Shown here one piece after another: positions 34,099 to 43,410 of a stretch of DNA of 64,000 bases. The DNA is taken from NCBI RefSeq assembly GCF_012911895.1, contig NZ_JAAXCV010000022.1:124001-188000 (forward strand). Direction: 5' to 3'. The position numbers and the translations under genes were made by a program. How positions within the stretch are numbered: position 1 is the first letter of the stretch; the number at the start of each line of letters is the position of its first letter. The notes beneath the pieces were generated by a model that saw nothing but the letters and a program-made list of their open reading frames with translations, was not told the DNA's origin and ran no database searches. The stretch comes from Bacillus sp. RO3. GTDB lineage: Bacteria; Bacillota; Bacilli; Bacillales; Bacillaceae_B.

Positions 34099-34449
34099 GT
34101 GAGTCTTGCTATTAACTTAGAAGTCAAAAGAGATGTTTTGTGTATCCGTTTAAGTGGTGAGCTGGATCATCATACTGCCGATGAGCTCAGGGAAAAAGCT
34201 TCGAACCTGATTGAAAGTGAAGATGTGAAGCATATCATTTTGAATTTAGAGGAATTAGGTTTTATGGATAGTTCTGGTTTGGGTGTCATTTTGGGCCGGT
34301 ACAAGCAAATCAAACAAAAGCACGGAGAAATGGTTGTTTGTGCGATCTCCCCTTCGGTAAACCGATTATTTGAAATGTCAGGGTTGTTTAAGATTATCCG
34401 TCTTGAACCGTCTGAAGAAAACGCATTACAAAGATTGGGGGTCGCCTAA
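34099..34449 (+). CDS. spoIIAA: Anti-sigma-F factor antagonist
   Basis: STAS-domain protein that frees sigma-F by binding SpoIIAB; active when dephosphorylated by SpoIIE. 116 residues; phosphorylation site Ser58 in FMDSSGLG is at the B. subtilis position. GTG 34099 follows AAGGAGG. Ends one base before spoIIAB. Confidence 0.97.
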   Translation: MSLAINLEVKRDVLCIRLSGELDHHTADELREKASNLIESEDVKHIILNLEELGFMDSSGLGVILGRYKQIKQKHGEMVVCAISPSVNRLFEMSGLFKIIRLEPSEENALQRLGVA

Positions 34450-34450
34450 C

Positions 34451-34894
34451 ATGAGGAATGAAATGAACATTCAATTCAGTTCTTTAAGCCAAAACGAGTC
34501 CTTTGCCAGAGTCACCGTTGCATCATTTATCGCCCAGTTGGATCCCACGATGGATGAGTTGACAGAAATCAAAACAGTTGTATCCGAAGCTGTGACCAAT
34601 GCCATCATTCACGGATATGATAACAGGCCAAATGGAACGGTTTATATTTCCGTTGTCATGGAAGAAGATGGATTCATTGATATGACGATCCGGGATGAAG
34701 GGGTCGGAATCGGTGATGTAGATGAAGCCCGTCAGCCATTGTTCACATCCAAACCTGAGTTGGAGCGTTCTGGGATGGGCTTTACCATCATGGAAAATTT
34801 CATGGACGAAATAGAAGTATCCTCACACCCAGGTACAGGCACCACGGTAAGACTAAAGAAGCACTTGACCAATAGTAAAGCGCTATGCAATTAA
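34451..34894 (+). CDS. spoIIAB: Anti-sigma-F factor and serine kinase
   Basis: GHKL-fold protein that holds sigma-F inactive in the predivisional cell and phosphorylates SpoIIAA. 147 residues: Arg20 for partner contact, N-box Glu46/Asn50 ([12 protein letters not shown]), DEGVGIGD at about 80-87 and [10 protein letters not shown] nucleotide-binding loops. ATG 34451 lies one base after the spoIIAA stop with GGGGGT as ribosome site. Confidence 0.97.
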   Translation: MRNEMNIQFSSLSQNESFARVTVASFIAQLDPTMDELTEIKTVVSEAVTNAIIHGYDNRPNGTVYISVVMEEDGFIDMTIRDEGVGIGDVDEARQPLFTSKPELERSGMGFTIMENFMDEIEVSSHPGTGTTVRLKKHLTNSKALCN

Positions 34895-34906
34895 GGAGTC
34901 GTGCCC

Positions 34907-35671
34907 ATGGATGTCGAAGTGAAAAATGAAAAGGAACAGACCTTTTTGAAGGATCATGAGGTGAAAGAGCTGATAAAGCAAAGTCAGGCAGGTGACCAAA
35001 GCGCACGGGATTTAATCGTCCAGAAGAATATGCGCCTTGTGTGGTCAGTTGTCCAACGTTTCCTTAATCGGGGGTATGAGCCTGATGATCTCTTTCAGAT
35101 AGGTAGTATCGGGTTGCTGAAATCAGTCGATAAGTTTGATTTAAGCTACGACGTCAAGTTTTCAACATATGCTGTTCCGATGATTATCGGAGAAATCCAA
35201 CGGTTCATCCGGGATGACGGAACGGTAAAGGTGAGTCGATCCCTCAAGGAAATGGGGAACAAAATCCGCAAGGCCAAAGATGAACTTTCCAAGAAATTTG
35301 GAAGGGTACCGACCGTGAGTGAGCTTGCAGAGCATCTGGAATACTCGGTTGAAGAAGTAATCATGGCCCAGGAAGCGAGCCGGACTCCTTCTTCCATTCA
35401 TGAAACAGTCTACGAAAATGACGGTGACCCTATTACCTTGTTGGATCAGATTGCTGATAATACTGATAATAAATGGTTTGATAAAATTGCTTTAAAAGAA
35501 GCGATAAGGGAGCTGGATGATCGTGAACGGCTGATTGTGTACTTAAGATATTATAAAGACCAAACCCAATCTGAAGTAGCAGATCGCCTAGGTATATCAC
35601 AAGTCCAGGTGTCGAGGCTTGAGAAGAAAATTTTACAAACAATGAAAGATCATATGCATACAGAATCATAG
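34907..35671 (+). CDS. sigF: RNA polymerase sigma factor F
   Basis: First forespore-specific sigma factor. 254 residues with region 2 (RDLIVQKNMRLVWSVVQRFLN; FDLSYDVKFSTYAVPMI), region 3 and region 4 ending QTQSEVADRLGISQVQVSRLEKK. ATG 34907 follows AAGGAG. It ends at a long perfect hairpin that isolates the spoIIA operon from spoVA. Confidence 0.97.
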   Translation: MDVEVKNEKEQTFLKDHEVKELIKQSQAGDQSARDLIVQKNMRLVWSVVQRFLNRGYEPDDLFQIGSIGLLKSVDKFDLSYDVKFSTYAVPMIIGEIQRFIRDDGTVKVSRSLKEMGNKIRKAKDELSKKFGRVPTVSELAEHLEYSVEEVIMAQEASRTPSSIHETVYENDGDPITLLDQIADNTDNKWFDKIALKEAIRELDDRERLIVYLRYYKDQTQSEVADRLGISQVQVSRLEKKILQTMKDHMHTES

Positions 35672-35674
35672 GTG

Positions 35675-35725
35675 GAAATAACCCTGCCGTTTCAATGAAT
35701 CATGTTGAAACGGCAGGGTTATTTC
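35675..35725. terminator. Terminator after sigF, 21-bp perfect stem
   Basis: The arm beginning GAAATAACCCTGCCG (35675-35695) pairs without mismatch with 35705-35725 around a 9-nt loop. The tail TTATTTC carries few T, so the stem strength must compensate. The 35726-35844 stretch beyond it shows nothing. Confidence 0.8.
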
Positions 35726-35844
35726 TGTATTTACATGACAGTTCCCAATTCGAAATGATTCATATTCAATGGCATGTAAGGCTAAAAATGGAACAAGCCC
35801 CATTCTTTCTCTGTCCAATATCCTTAGGCAGGAAAACCAGTCAT

Positions 35845-35874
35845 TACATAAATAATGTCCGTTAACCCATACTA
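35845..35874 (+). promoter_or_regulatory. Sigma-G promoter of the spoVA operon
   Basis: TACATA (35845-35850) and CATACTA (35868-35874) are 17 bp apart. CATACTA equals the sigma-G -10 consensus and TACATA differs from TGMATA at one base. It lies 41 bp before spoVAA, a known sigma-G operon. Confidence 0.72.
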
Positions 35875-35915
35875 TTGTTACGAAGGGAAAATCATGTTTT
35901 CAGGATGTGAACTGC

Positions 35916-36536
35916 ATGGAAGGTATTCTTTATATACGCTTACGTCATCGAGTGCAGGTAAGGGAAGAGAGTAGGGTCAGGCTTGGGCAACTCGCTCAAA
36001 TCATAGCACCTGAAAATATTTTAGATGAGTTAAGGGACATTCCGATTCATCAGGTCAAAGAATCCGATAAGAATATCATTGTAGTGGATGTCATGAAGGT
36101 GATAAAGGAAATTTGCAAGAATTTCGGGGACCTGGATATCCAGACCATCGGACCTACACAAAGTATCATAGAAGTGATTTATGAGAAAAAGAAAGTCTCT
36201 CTTCCTCTCTTTATTGGAGTTTGGCTGCTTTTATTCATCGGTGCAGCCCTGGCAATTATGAATTTTCATGAAGATGTAAGCATGAGGGAGGTTCATCAAA
36301 GGCTGTATCACTTTGTGACGGGTAATGAAGATCCCCATCCCTTACTGTTTCAAGTTCCATATTCATTGGGGTTGGGTCTTGGGATGATTTTATTTTTCAA
36401 TCACGTATTCAGAAAAAGGCTGAATGAAGAACCGAGTCCATTAGAGGTTGAAATGTTTAATTATCAGCAGGATTTAGATCAGTATGTCATCATGAATGAA
36501 AACAAAGAAAGTCAGAAGAGAATAGATGACCATTAA
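35916..36536 (+). CDS. spoVAA: Stage V sporulation protein AA
   Basis: Inner-spore-membrane protein of the SpoVA dipicolinate channel complex. 206 residues: a soluble N-terminal domain of about 95 residues, two membrane helices (around LFIGVWLLLFIGAALAIM, and PYSLGLGLGMILFF), and the conserved RLNEEPSPLEVEMFNYQ stretch near the C terminus. ATG 35916 is chosen because the product then starts MEGILYIRLRHRV like B. subtilis; GTG 35907 is an alternative. Confidence 0.93.
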   Translation: MEGILYIRLRHRVQVREESRVRLGQLAQIIAPENILDELRDIPIHQVKESDKNIIVVDVMKVIKEICKNFGDLDIQTIGPTQSIIEVIYEKKKVSLPLFIGVWLLLFIGAALAIMNFHEDVSMREVHQRLYHFVTGNEDPHPLLFQVPYSLGLGLGMILFFNHVFRKRLNEEPSPLEVEMFNYQQDLDQYVIMNENKESQKRIDDH

Positions 36537-36948
36537 TGTACTGATCACCATCTTTATTGGTTTTGCTGGTGGATTGGCAGTAGGTTCTGGGTTCGTTGCA
36601 TTCTTAACTGTATTGGGGATTATACCCAGATTGACCCAATTAACAAAGACCATGAAAATGATACACCACTATGAACTCGCTGTCATTTCAGGAGCTCTGG
36701 CTGGGGGATTTATAAGCTTAAACAACTATACATTCCATTTTTCCCCATTCGTCCTGATACCTATCGGTTTGGCGAGCGGAGTGTTCATAGGATTGCTGGC
36801 AGCTGCTTTAACAGAAGTATTGAATGTTTTTCCTATTCTCGCCAAGCGGATTGGGATAGAAGGTCAAATCGTCATCCTTATCATGGCGATTGTGTTCGGC
36901 AAAATCACAGGCTCCCTCTTTCATTGGCTCTACTTGGTTCATCAATAA
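36526..36948 (+). CDS. spoVAB: Stage V sporulation protein AB
   Basis: 140-residue integral membrane protein with four or five helices (VLITIFIGFAGGLAVGSGFV at 5-24). Overlaps the end of spoVAA by 11 bp, so translation is coupled. Required with SpoVAA for SpoVA channel function in B. subtilis. In that species spoVAC follows; here spoVAEA follows after only 22 bp. Confidence 0.93.
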   Translation: MTINVLITIFIGFAGGLAVGSGFVAFLTVLGIIPRLTQLTKTMKMIHHYELAVISGALAGGFISLNNYTFHFSPFVLIPIGLASGVFIGLLAAALTEVLNVFPILAKRIGIEGQIVILIMAIVFGKITGSLFHWLYLVHQ

Positions 36949-36970
36949 ATAGTAAGGGGCAGGGGTTCGT

Positions 36971-37540
36971 ATGGACAACAAGAGAAAAGTGATCCTGATA
37001 ACAGACGGAGATGAATATGCCAAGCGGGCTATAGAGTGCGTTGCAAAGGAGTATGGAGGGCGATGCATCTCAAGTTCAAAGGGCAATCCGTCTGTACTCT
37101 CAGGCCCGGAAATAGTGAAATTAATAAAAAGTGCCAAGAACGACCCTGTATTTGTGATGTTTGACGATAGTGGATTCATTGGAGAAGGTGCAGGTGAACG
37201 AGCCCTTAAGCATGTAGCGAGACACCCTGATATGCAGGTTCTCGGGATCATTGCCGTTGCCAGTAAAACGAAGCAGGCAGAATGGACAAAAGTGGATGTA
37301 TGCATTGATAAATTTGGTGAATTGACTCCATATGGAGTAGATAAATTTGGAGTACCTGAAATGGATGTGGGGAGGTTGACAGGTGATACGGTCTATTGCC
37401 TAGATGAGTTGGATGTCCCTGTCATCGTCGGGATTGGTGACATAGGCAAAATGGCGAAAAGAGATCATTACTCCCAAGGAGCCCCCATTACGAAGAAGGC
37501 TGTCGAAATCATCTTGGAAAGGAGCGGGTACCATGCCTGA
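36971..37540 (+). CDS. spoVAEA: Stage V sporulation protein AEA
   Basis: Soluble 189-residue protein starting [22 protein letters not shown]; contains [17 protein letters not shown] and ends [19 protein letters not shown]. Its fold and role are unclear; it is part of the spoVA operon and located on the outer face of the germination complex in Bacillus studies. ATG 36971 follows AAGGGGCAGGGG. Overlaps spoVAF by 8 bp. The genes expected just upstream (spoVAC, spoVAD, spoVAEB) are absent. Confidence 0.9.
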   Translation: MDNKRKVILITDGDEYAKRAIECVAKEYGGRCISSSKGNPSVLSGPEIVKLIKSAKNDPVFVMFDDSGFIGEGAGERALKHVARHPDMQVLGIIAVASKTKQAEWTKVDVCIDKFGELTPYGVDKFGVPEMDVGRLTGDTVYCLDELDVPVIVGIGDIGKMAKRDHYSQGAPITKKAVEIILERSGYHA

Positions 37541-39011
37541 GAAAACGAAGAAAACACCGATTCCAAAAGACATCGGGATTATGGAAGACTACATGAAAAA
37601 TCATGTGGGGCTGAATAAGAGCTTCGATCTGGGTGTAAGGAAGCTCATGATCTTGAAAAAGGGCGTGCACATCTACTATATCAATGGCCTGACGGATGCT
37701 TCCTACATTATCCAAATCGTAGAGGAACTTGTTGAAATCAATGATCATGAACGTGCAACCAGCCGTTTATATGAGATTGTACATAATCGACTTGTTCATC
37801 AGTCGGTTGAGCCCGTGAAAACGATTGAAGAAGCAGTGGACGAAGTCCTGTCAGGGCTGATAGCTGTCATTGTTGAAGGCTACGAAGAGGCGATCATTGT
37901 TGATGTCCGCAGCTACCCTGGAAGACAGCCGTCAGAGCCGGATACAGAAAAGGTGGTCCGTGGGTCACGTGATGGCTATGTAGAGAACATCATTGTGAAT
38001 ACGGCATTAACGAGACGGAGAATCAGGGATCCGCGCTTAAGGTTTGAGATCTTTCGCATAGGTGAAAGGTCAAAGACAGACATTTCAATTGCGTATATCA
38101 AAGATGTGGCCAACCCAAGCCTGATAGAGGTCATTAAAAAAGAATTGAAAAGTATAAAAATCGATGGCTTGACCATGGCAGATAAAACCGTTGAAGAATT
38201 CCTTGTGAAACAGGGGTATAATCCATACCCGCTTGTACGGTACACGGAAAGGGCAGATGTAGGGGCCACTCACTTACTGGAGGGACATGTTCTTATTTTT
38301 GTGGATACTTCCCCAAGTGTCATCATTACTCCAACAACCTACTTCCATCACCTCCAGCACGCCGAGGAGTACAGACAATCACCCGCAGTGGGGACATTTG
38401 TCAGATGGACCAGGTTCCTTGGGATCTTGGCCTCGCTGTTTTTACTCCCGTTATGGTATCTGTTTGTGTTGGACCCTTCTTTATTACCAGAAATGATTAA
38501 ATTTGTCGGACCGAATGAACAGACAAATATTCCAGTTATTGTTCAGTTATTCATAGCGGATTTCGGGGTTGAAATGTTCAGGGTGGCTGCCATTCATACT
38601 CCAACCCCATTGTCTACAGCCATGGGGTTGATTGCAGCCGTTTTAATCGGGCAAATTGCCATTGATGTAGGTTTATTTCAGCCGGAGGTCATTCTCTATG
38701 TAGCGGTTGCATCCATCGGGACGTTTGCAACGCCAAGTTATGAATTAAGTGCGGCGAACAAAATGGCTAGGCTGTTCCTTCTCATTGCAGTAGCGTTTTT
38801 CCACATCCCGGGTCTTATGGTGGGAACGACACTGTATATCCTATTCGTCACAAATATCAAATCGCTGAATACGCCATATTTATGGCCTCTTATGCCATTC
38901 AGTCCGAAAGCGTTCATGCAGATCCTGATTCGACGTTCTATGCCTGGTGCGAAAATCAGACCAAGCATTGTACAGCCGAGAAACAAGTATAAGCAGCCGG
39001 CGAAATCGTAG
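37533..39011 (+). CDS. spoVAF: Stage V sporulation protein AF (GerA-like)
   Basis: 492-residue member of the GerAA/SpoVAF family: a large N-terminal soluble region to about 285, then five membrane helices (for example [18 protein letters not shown]), and a basic cytoplasmic tail [18 protein letters not shown]. In B. subtilis SpoVAF works with FigP as an ion-release amplifier in germination and also helps SpoVA function. ATG 37533 lies within the end of spoVAEA. Confidence 0.94.
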   Translation: MPEKTKKTPIPKDIGIMEDYMKNHVGLNKSFDLGVRKLMILKKGVHIYYINGLTDASYIIQIVEELVEINDHERATSRLYEIVHNRLVHQSVEPVKTIEEAVDEVLSGLIAVIVEGYEEAIIVDVRSYPGRQPSEPDTEKVVRGSRDGYVENIIVNTALTRRRIRDPRLRFEIFRIGERSKTDISIAYIKDVANPSLIEVIKKELKSIKIDGLTMADKTVEEFLVKQGYNPYPLVRYTERADVGATHLLEGHVLIFVDTSPSVIITPTTYFHHLQHAEEYRQSPAVGTFVRWTRFLGILASLFLLPLWYLFVLDPSLLPEMIKFVGPNEQTNIPVIVQLFIADFGVEMFRVAAIHTPTPLSTAMGLIAAVLIGQIAIDVGLFQPEVILYVAVASIGTFATPSYELSAANKMARLFLLIAVAFFHIPGLMVGTTLYILFVTNIKSLNTPYLWPLMPFSPKAFMQILIRRSMPGAKIRPSIVQPRNKYKQPAKS

Positions 39012-39088
39012 GAATATTGCAACAATTCTCATTCTGTGGTAAATTACGTTTAATCAGTAGAGTATTATAGAGGGGAATGAGGCGCTTC

Positions 39089-40390
39089 ATGCATCTTCAT
39101 GGATCATCAGAAATACAAAATGGTCATCTTATCATAGGCGGAGTGAGTACCGTAAAGTTGACAGCACAATACGGTACTCCCCTTTATGTATATGACACAA
39201 CACTCATCAGAGAACGTGCAAGAGGTTTCAAAGAGACGTTTGAGGCCCTGGGAGTAAAGGCTGAAGTTGCGTATGCCAGTAAGGCATTTTCATGTATAGC
39301 CATGTTTCAATTAATGAAAGAAGAAGGATTATCGCTGGATGTGGTTTCAGGTGGGGAATTATATACTGCTTTAAAGGCAGATTTCCCCCTTGAACGCATC
39401 CATTTTAATGGAAATAATAAGTCCAAGGATGAATTGAAAATGGCCGTTGAAAAGAAAATAGGCTGCATTGTGGTGGATAACTTTTATGAATTGGAACTTG
39501 TGAACGACATGTCAAGCTCTGCCGAAAGTAAGACGAATGTTCTATTGAGAGTGACCCCTGGGATTGAAGCTCATACACATGACTATATTCTTACCGGTCA
39601 AGAGGATTCCAAATTCGGATTCGACTTAGGTAACGGTCAAGCTGAAGCAGCCATGAAAATGGCGATGAGTTATGAAGGGATTGAATTATTGGGGCTGCAT
39701 TGTCATATTGGGTCACAAATATTTGAAACGACAGGCTTCATTCTTGCTGCCAAAAGGATTATTGAAAAAGTTGCCCAATGGAAATCACAATATGATTTTG
39801 ACCCGAAAGTAATCAATTTAGGTGGGGGCTTCGGAATCCGCTATACAAAAGATGATGACCCGATCCCTCCTTCGCAATATGTTAAGGAAATGATTACTGC
39901 TGTTAAAGACGAAGTGAGCAGATACAATCTTGAAATGCCTGAAATCTGGATTGAACCAGGAAGGTCCCTCGTAGGTGATGCAGGAACCAGCCTGTATAAA
40001 TTGGGTTCTAGAAAAGAAGTCCCGAACATCCGCAAGTACTTAGCTGTTGATGGAGGCATGAGTGATAACATCAGACCTGCACTCTACAAGGCGAAGTATG
40101 AAGCTGTGATTGCCAATAAAGCAGATCATGCGCCTGAAGAAACGGTTTCAATCGCTGGTAAATGCTGTGAATCAGGGGATATGTTGATTTGGGATCTGCC
40201 GCTTCCAGAATCTGAAGCCGGCGATATCCTTGCTGTGTTCTGTACAGGAGCATACGGGTACTCCATGTCGAATAACTACAATCGTATTCCCCGCCCTGCA
40301 GTCGTGTTCGTCGAAGATGGAGAAGCAAGATTAGCTGTTCATAGAGAAACGTATGAGGATATCGTTTCCCTTGATGTAACCTTTAAGTGA
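39089..40390 (+). CDS. lysA: Diaminopimelate decarboxylase
   Basis: Last step of lysine synthesis: PLP-dependent decarboxylation of meso-diaminopimelate. 433 residues, alanine-racemase-like barrel with PLP lysine Lys65 in YASKAFS, GGGFGIRY (phosphate loop), WIEPGRSLVGDAG, and the dimer-partner Cys in GKCCESGDML. ATG 39089 gives MHLHGSS, as in homologues; the frame opens at 39077. Position after spoVAF is the B. subtilis arrangement. Confidence 0.96.
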   Translation: MHLHGSSEIQNGHLIIGGVSTVKLTAQYGTPLYVYDTTLIRERARGFKETFEALGVKAEVAYASKAFSCIAMFQLMKEEGLSLDVVSGGELYTALKADFPLERIHFNGNNKSKDELKMAVEKKIGCIVVDNFYELELVNDMSSSAESKTNVLLRVTPGIEAHTHDYILTGQEDSKFGFDLGNGQAEAAMKMAMSYEGIELLGLHCHIGSQIFETTGFILAAKRIIEKVAQWKSQYDFDPKVINLGGGFGIRYTKDDDPIPPSQYVKEMITAVKDEVSRYNLEMPEIWIEPGRSLVGDAGTSLYKLGSRKEVPNIRKYLAVDGGMSDNIRPALYKAKYEAVIANKADHAPEETVSIAGKCCESGDMLIWDLPLPESEAGDILAVFCTGAYGYSMSNNYNRIPRPAVVFVEDGEARLAVHRETYEDIVSLDVTFK

Positions 40391-40531
40391 GACAAATGCA
40401 TAGTCTTCGAGAATCTTAAACTTAAAACTACTTTCTTGCATATTGCATTACATACTTTAATAAATCGCGATTTTACTATACAATAACAATGACTTAAAAG
40501 GGTGAATACATTACAGACAAAGGAGTCAGTT

Positions 40532-40624
40532 ATGAAGATCGGTAATAAGGGATTGTTCGTGCTGTTATTGGTAGCGGGGATCATTTGGGGGATTATTTAC
40601 TGGGTGTTCCTGGCCGGCAGCTAA
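40532..40624 (+). CDS. Small single-helix membrane peptide, 30 aa
   Basis: ATG 40532 lies seven bases after AAAGGAG. The 30 residues are MKIGNKG, then a hydrophobic stretch of about 18 (LFVLLLVAGIIWGIIYWV) and the tail FLAGS. I do not recognise it. The strong ribosome site, positively charged N terminus (inside) and clean hydrophobic segment make a real membrane peptide likely. It stands alone between lysA and ribT, in a place where other Bacillus carry the riboflavin operon. Confidence 0.6.
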   Translation: MKIGNKGLFVLLLVAGIIWGIIYWVFLAGS

Positions 40625-40738
40625 ATGGTTAAAGTTGATTAATAATAGTAAATTTAGTAAGATAAATAAACGTTCATAACAATTAAATTTTCAGTTTCTG
40701 TCTATGATATAAAATAAAAAAAGTAGACATGAACATAA

Positions 40739-41122
<384 letters not shown>

Positions 41123-41167
41123 AAGAGGCCGGCCACCTGGCGAACAGGTGGTCAGCCTCTTTTTTTT
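41123..41167. terminator. Bidirectional terminator of ribT and ypuF
   Basis: AAGAGGC and GCCACCTG pair with CAGGTGG and GCCTCTT around the loop GCGAA, with T8 after and A residues before. Confidence 0.82.
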
Positions 41168-41673
41168 CGTTCTAATGCCTTTTTTCGCTCTAAGATCACG
41201 TCTGTCCTGTCACGTAAGGAATGGCGATGGATGAGGTCATGATTCGATAAATCACTCGGAGTGCACCAGTTGAACCCGCTGTCCTCGCAAAGTGCCTGGA
41301 CCTCATTTAAGAGTGAAGAGTCCGTTAAAGGGAGGTTGATACTCCTATAGGACTGATTGGTGTTTAATTCTTGGATGATAGCCTCCAGCATATCCTGAAG
41401 CCTGGCTGCGTCCATTCCGAACCGGGAAAGTTCCTTATGATTCGATTGTATATTTAGGACGGCTTTCTTGAAAGTACGGACTGCACCTGTAAGATTTCCC
41501 CTCCTATAATGATAAAACCCTACCGCAACCTGGATTAGCCCCACCCAATGAGAAGAGCGGTTCTTTGGATCCACCTCTTTCCAATATTCCTCCAATACTT
41601 CATGGCATTCGAAATAATCACGATTTCCATGGAAATACATTAAAAATTCTAAGTAAGGCTTCGGATAAACCAT
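41152..41673 (-). CDS. ypuF: DUF309 protein (YpuF)
   Basis: 173 residues; the DUF309 helical core carries FHGNRDYFECHEVLEEYWK and a later QVAVGFYHYRRGN, with conserved His and Glu residues that suggest metal or nucleotide handling. Function unknown. I set the start at ATG 41673 behind AAGGGGG; the frame opens 78 bp upstream but a product from 41673 has the B. subtilis YpuF length. Divergent from scpAB. Confidence 0.86.
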   Translation of the reverse strand: MVYPKPYLEFLMYFHGNRDYFECHEVLEEYWKEVDPKNRSSHWVGLIQVAVGFYHYRRGNLTGAVRTFKKAVLNIQSNHKELSRFGMDAARLQDMLEAIIQELNTNQSYRSINLPLTDSSLLNEVQALCEDSGFNWCTPSDLSNHDLIHRHSLRDRTDVILERKKALERKKRG

Positions 41674-41836
41674 GGGATCCCCCTTTTGATGTAAGTAGTT
41701 AAATTGTAGCACATTCCCTTGGTGGAACGACAGATCCTCCCATTCATACAAAACTTTCTATTGGAGAATAGTGGTCAATCTACTATACTATTAAGTAGCT
41801 ATCAGGAATGACTGCAATTAGAAATTTGGTGATAAA

Positions 41837-42601
41837 GTGGAATATAATGTGAAGATTGACGCTTTTGAAGGTCCTTTAGATCTTCTTCTGCATCTGATTA
41901 ACTCCCTGGAAATTGATATATATGATATTCCTATGGCTCAAATCACTGAGCAATATATGTTATATGTACATACAATGAAAAGCTTGCAGCTTGATGTTGC
42001 GAGTGAATACTTAGTGATGGCTGCCACATTACTGGCCATTAAAAGTAAAATGCTCCTCCCTAAACATGATGATGGACTTCTAAATGATGAGATTGAATTT
42101 GAAGAAGAAGATCCCCGTGACGAATTAGTAGAGCGGCTGATCGAGTATCGTAAATTCAAAGAAGCGGCCAATGAACTCAAACACCGTGAAGAAGAACGGG
42201 GGCAGGTATATACGAAGCCTCCAAGTGATCTTTCAGAATTCTCAGCTGAAGCGGAGCTGAAGAATAGTGATGTTCAAGTTTCTTTATATGATATGTTAGG
42301 TGCTTTCCATAAATTATTGAGGCGTAAAAAGTTGCAAAGACCTGTTCAAACCAGAATAACCAGACAGGAAATATCCATTGAGAAAAGAATGAATGATATC
42401 CTTCAAAGCTTGAGGAATGTAAAAAAGCGCACTTCTTTTACCAGTCTCTTTCCGTCTGATAATAAGGAGCATCTCGTTGTTACCTTCTTGGCGGTACTGG
42501 AACTAATGAAGAGGAACCAAATCATTGTCAATCAGGAGAAAAACTTCACAGAAATATTTGTTGAAGCGGGAAAGGAGGTAGAACTTGTTGAACAGCAGTA
42601 A
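41837..42601 (+). CDS. scpA: Segregation and condensation protein A
   Basis: Kleisin subunit bridging the SMC heads in the condensin complex. 254 residues with the N-terminal SMC-neck-binding motif [16 protein letters not shown] and an acidic middle. Start GTG 41837. scpB overlaps its end by 17 bp, indicating coupled synthesis. Confidence 0.95.
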   Translation: MEYNVKIDAFEGPLDLLLHLINSLEIDIYDIPMAQITEQYMLYVHTMKSLQLDVASEYLVMAATLLAIKSKMLLPKHDDGLLNDEIEFEEEDPRDELVERLIEYRKFKEAANELKHREEERGQVYTKPPSDLSEFSAEAELKNSDVQVSLYDMLGAFHKLLRRKKLQRPVQTRITRQEISIEKRMNDILQSLRNVKKRTSFTSLFPSDNKEHLVVTFLAVLELMKRNQIIVNQEKNFTEIFVEAGKEVELVEQQ

Positions 42602-43181
42602 TTGGAAAGGAATACTGGAAAGCCTGTTGTTTGCAGCCGGTGATGAAGGCCTTTCTCTCAAACAAGTCTGTTCCGTTCTTGAAATCGGGGAGCGGGAAGC
42701 TATGGAGGTTATTGAAGAGCTGAAGGTAGATTATGAAGAAGATTCCAATCGGGGAATATATATGATCGAGATAGCGGACACCTTTCAATTGGTGACAAAA
42801 AAAAGCAATGCCGATTACTTAAAGAAATTGGTTGAATCACCCAATGTAAGCTTCTTGTCTCAAGCCGCTCTTGAAACGTTGGCGATTGTTGCTTATAAGC
42901 AGCCAATCACAAGGATGGAGATCGAACAAATCAGGGGTGTCAAGACCGAGCGTCCGATCCAGACGTTGACGTCCAAAGGACTGGTGAAGGAAGTAGGACG
43001 GGCAGAAGGGACCGGTCGTGCCTACTTGTTTGGTACGACGAAAGAATTTTTGGACTATTTTGGGCTAAAAGGAATAGATGAACTTCCACCTTTACCAGAG
43101 AACATCGAGGAAGAATTCATGCAGGATGAAGCAGATCTATTCTTTGAAAAATTCCAGGAAACGATTGAGTCGAAAGAGTAA
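42585..43181 (+). CDS. scpB: Segregation and condensation protein B
   Basis: Winged-helix dimer that binds the ScpA middle region. 198 residues; [27 protein letters not shown] is the family signature. Starts at TTG 42585 or 42588 after AAAGGAGG. Confidence 0.95.
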   Translation: MLNSSNWKGILESLLFAAGDEGLSLKQVCSVLEIGEREAMEVIEELKVDYEEDSNRGIYMIEIADTFQLVTKKSNADYLKKLVESPNVSFLSQAALETLAIVAYKQPITRMEIEQIRGVKTERPIQTLTSKGLVKEVGRAEGTGRAYLFGTTKEFLDYFGLKGIDELPPLPENIEEEFMQDEADLFFEKFQETIESKE

Positions 43182-43206
43182 GCTAAATAGCATGGGCAAC
43201 AGACTG

Positions 43207-43252
43207 GCAGGTACTCCCAGGAAGTTCCGTCCCTTGACGGAAGGATACCTGC
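43207..43252. other. Nested double hairpin after scpB
   Basis: GCAGGTA pairs with TACCTGC, and inside it TTCCGTC pairs with GACGGAA around CCTT. No T-run. It may be a folded RNA element or the remnant of a dispersed repeat. Confidence 0.4.
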
Positions 43253-43272
43253 TCCTTGAGAATCCGTCTCAA

Positions 43273-43317
43273 TCACATAAAAACACAGCCTGGACATCAG
43301 GCTGTGTTTTTATGTGA
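43273..43317. terminator. Terminator of scpAB, 20-bp perfect stem
   Basis: TCACATAAAAACACAGCCTG pairs with CAGGCTGTGTTTTTATGTGA around GACAT; the internal T5 serves as the release tract. Confidence 0.85.
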
Positions 43318-43352
43318 TCAGAAAGTTGAAAGTGTAATATCCTGATTTTCAT

Positions 43353-43380
43353 TCATATTACCCCTTGTCCTGCATAGACT
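43353..43380 (+). promoter_or_regulatory. Sigma-E promoter of dacB-spmAB
   Basis: TCATATT and CATAGACT are 13 bp apart; the -35 is consensus and the -10 differs from CATACAnT at one base. It lies 31 bp before dacB, a known sigma-E gene. Confidence 0.68.
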
Positions 43381-43410
43381 TGTACAAACACGTAAGAAAT
43401 AAAGGAGTAG

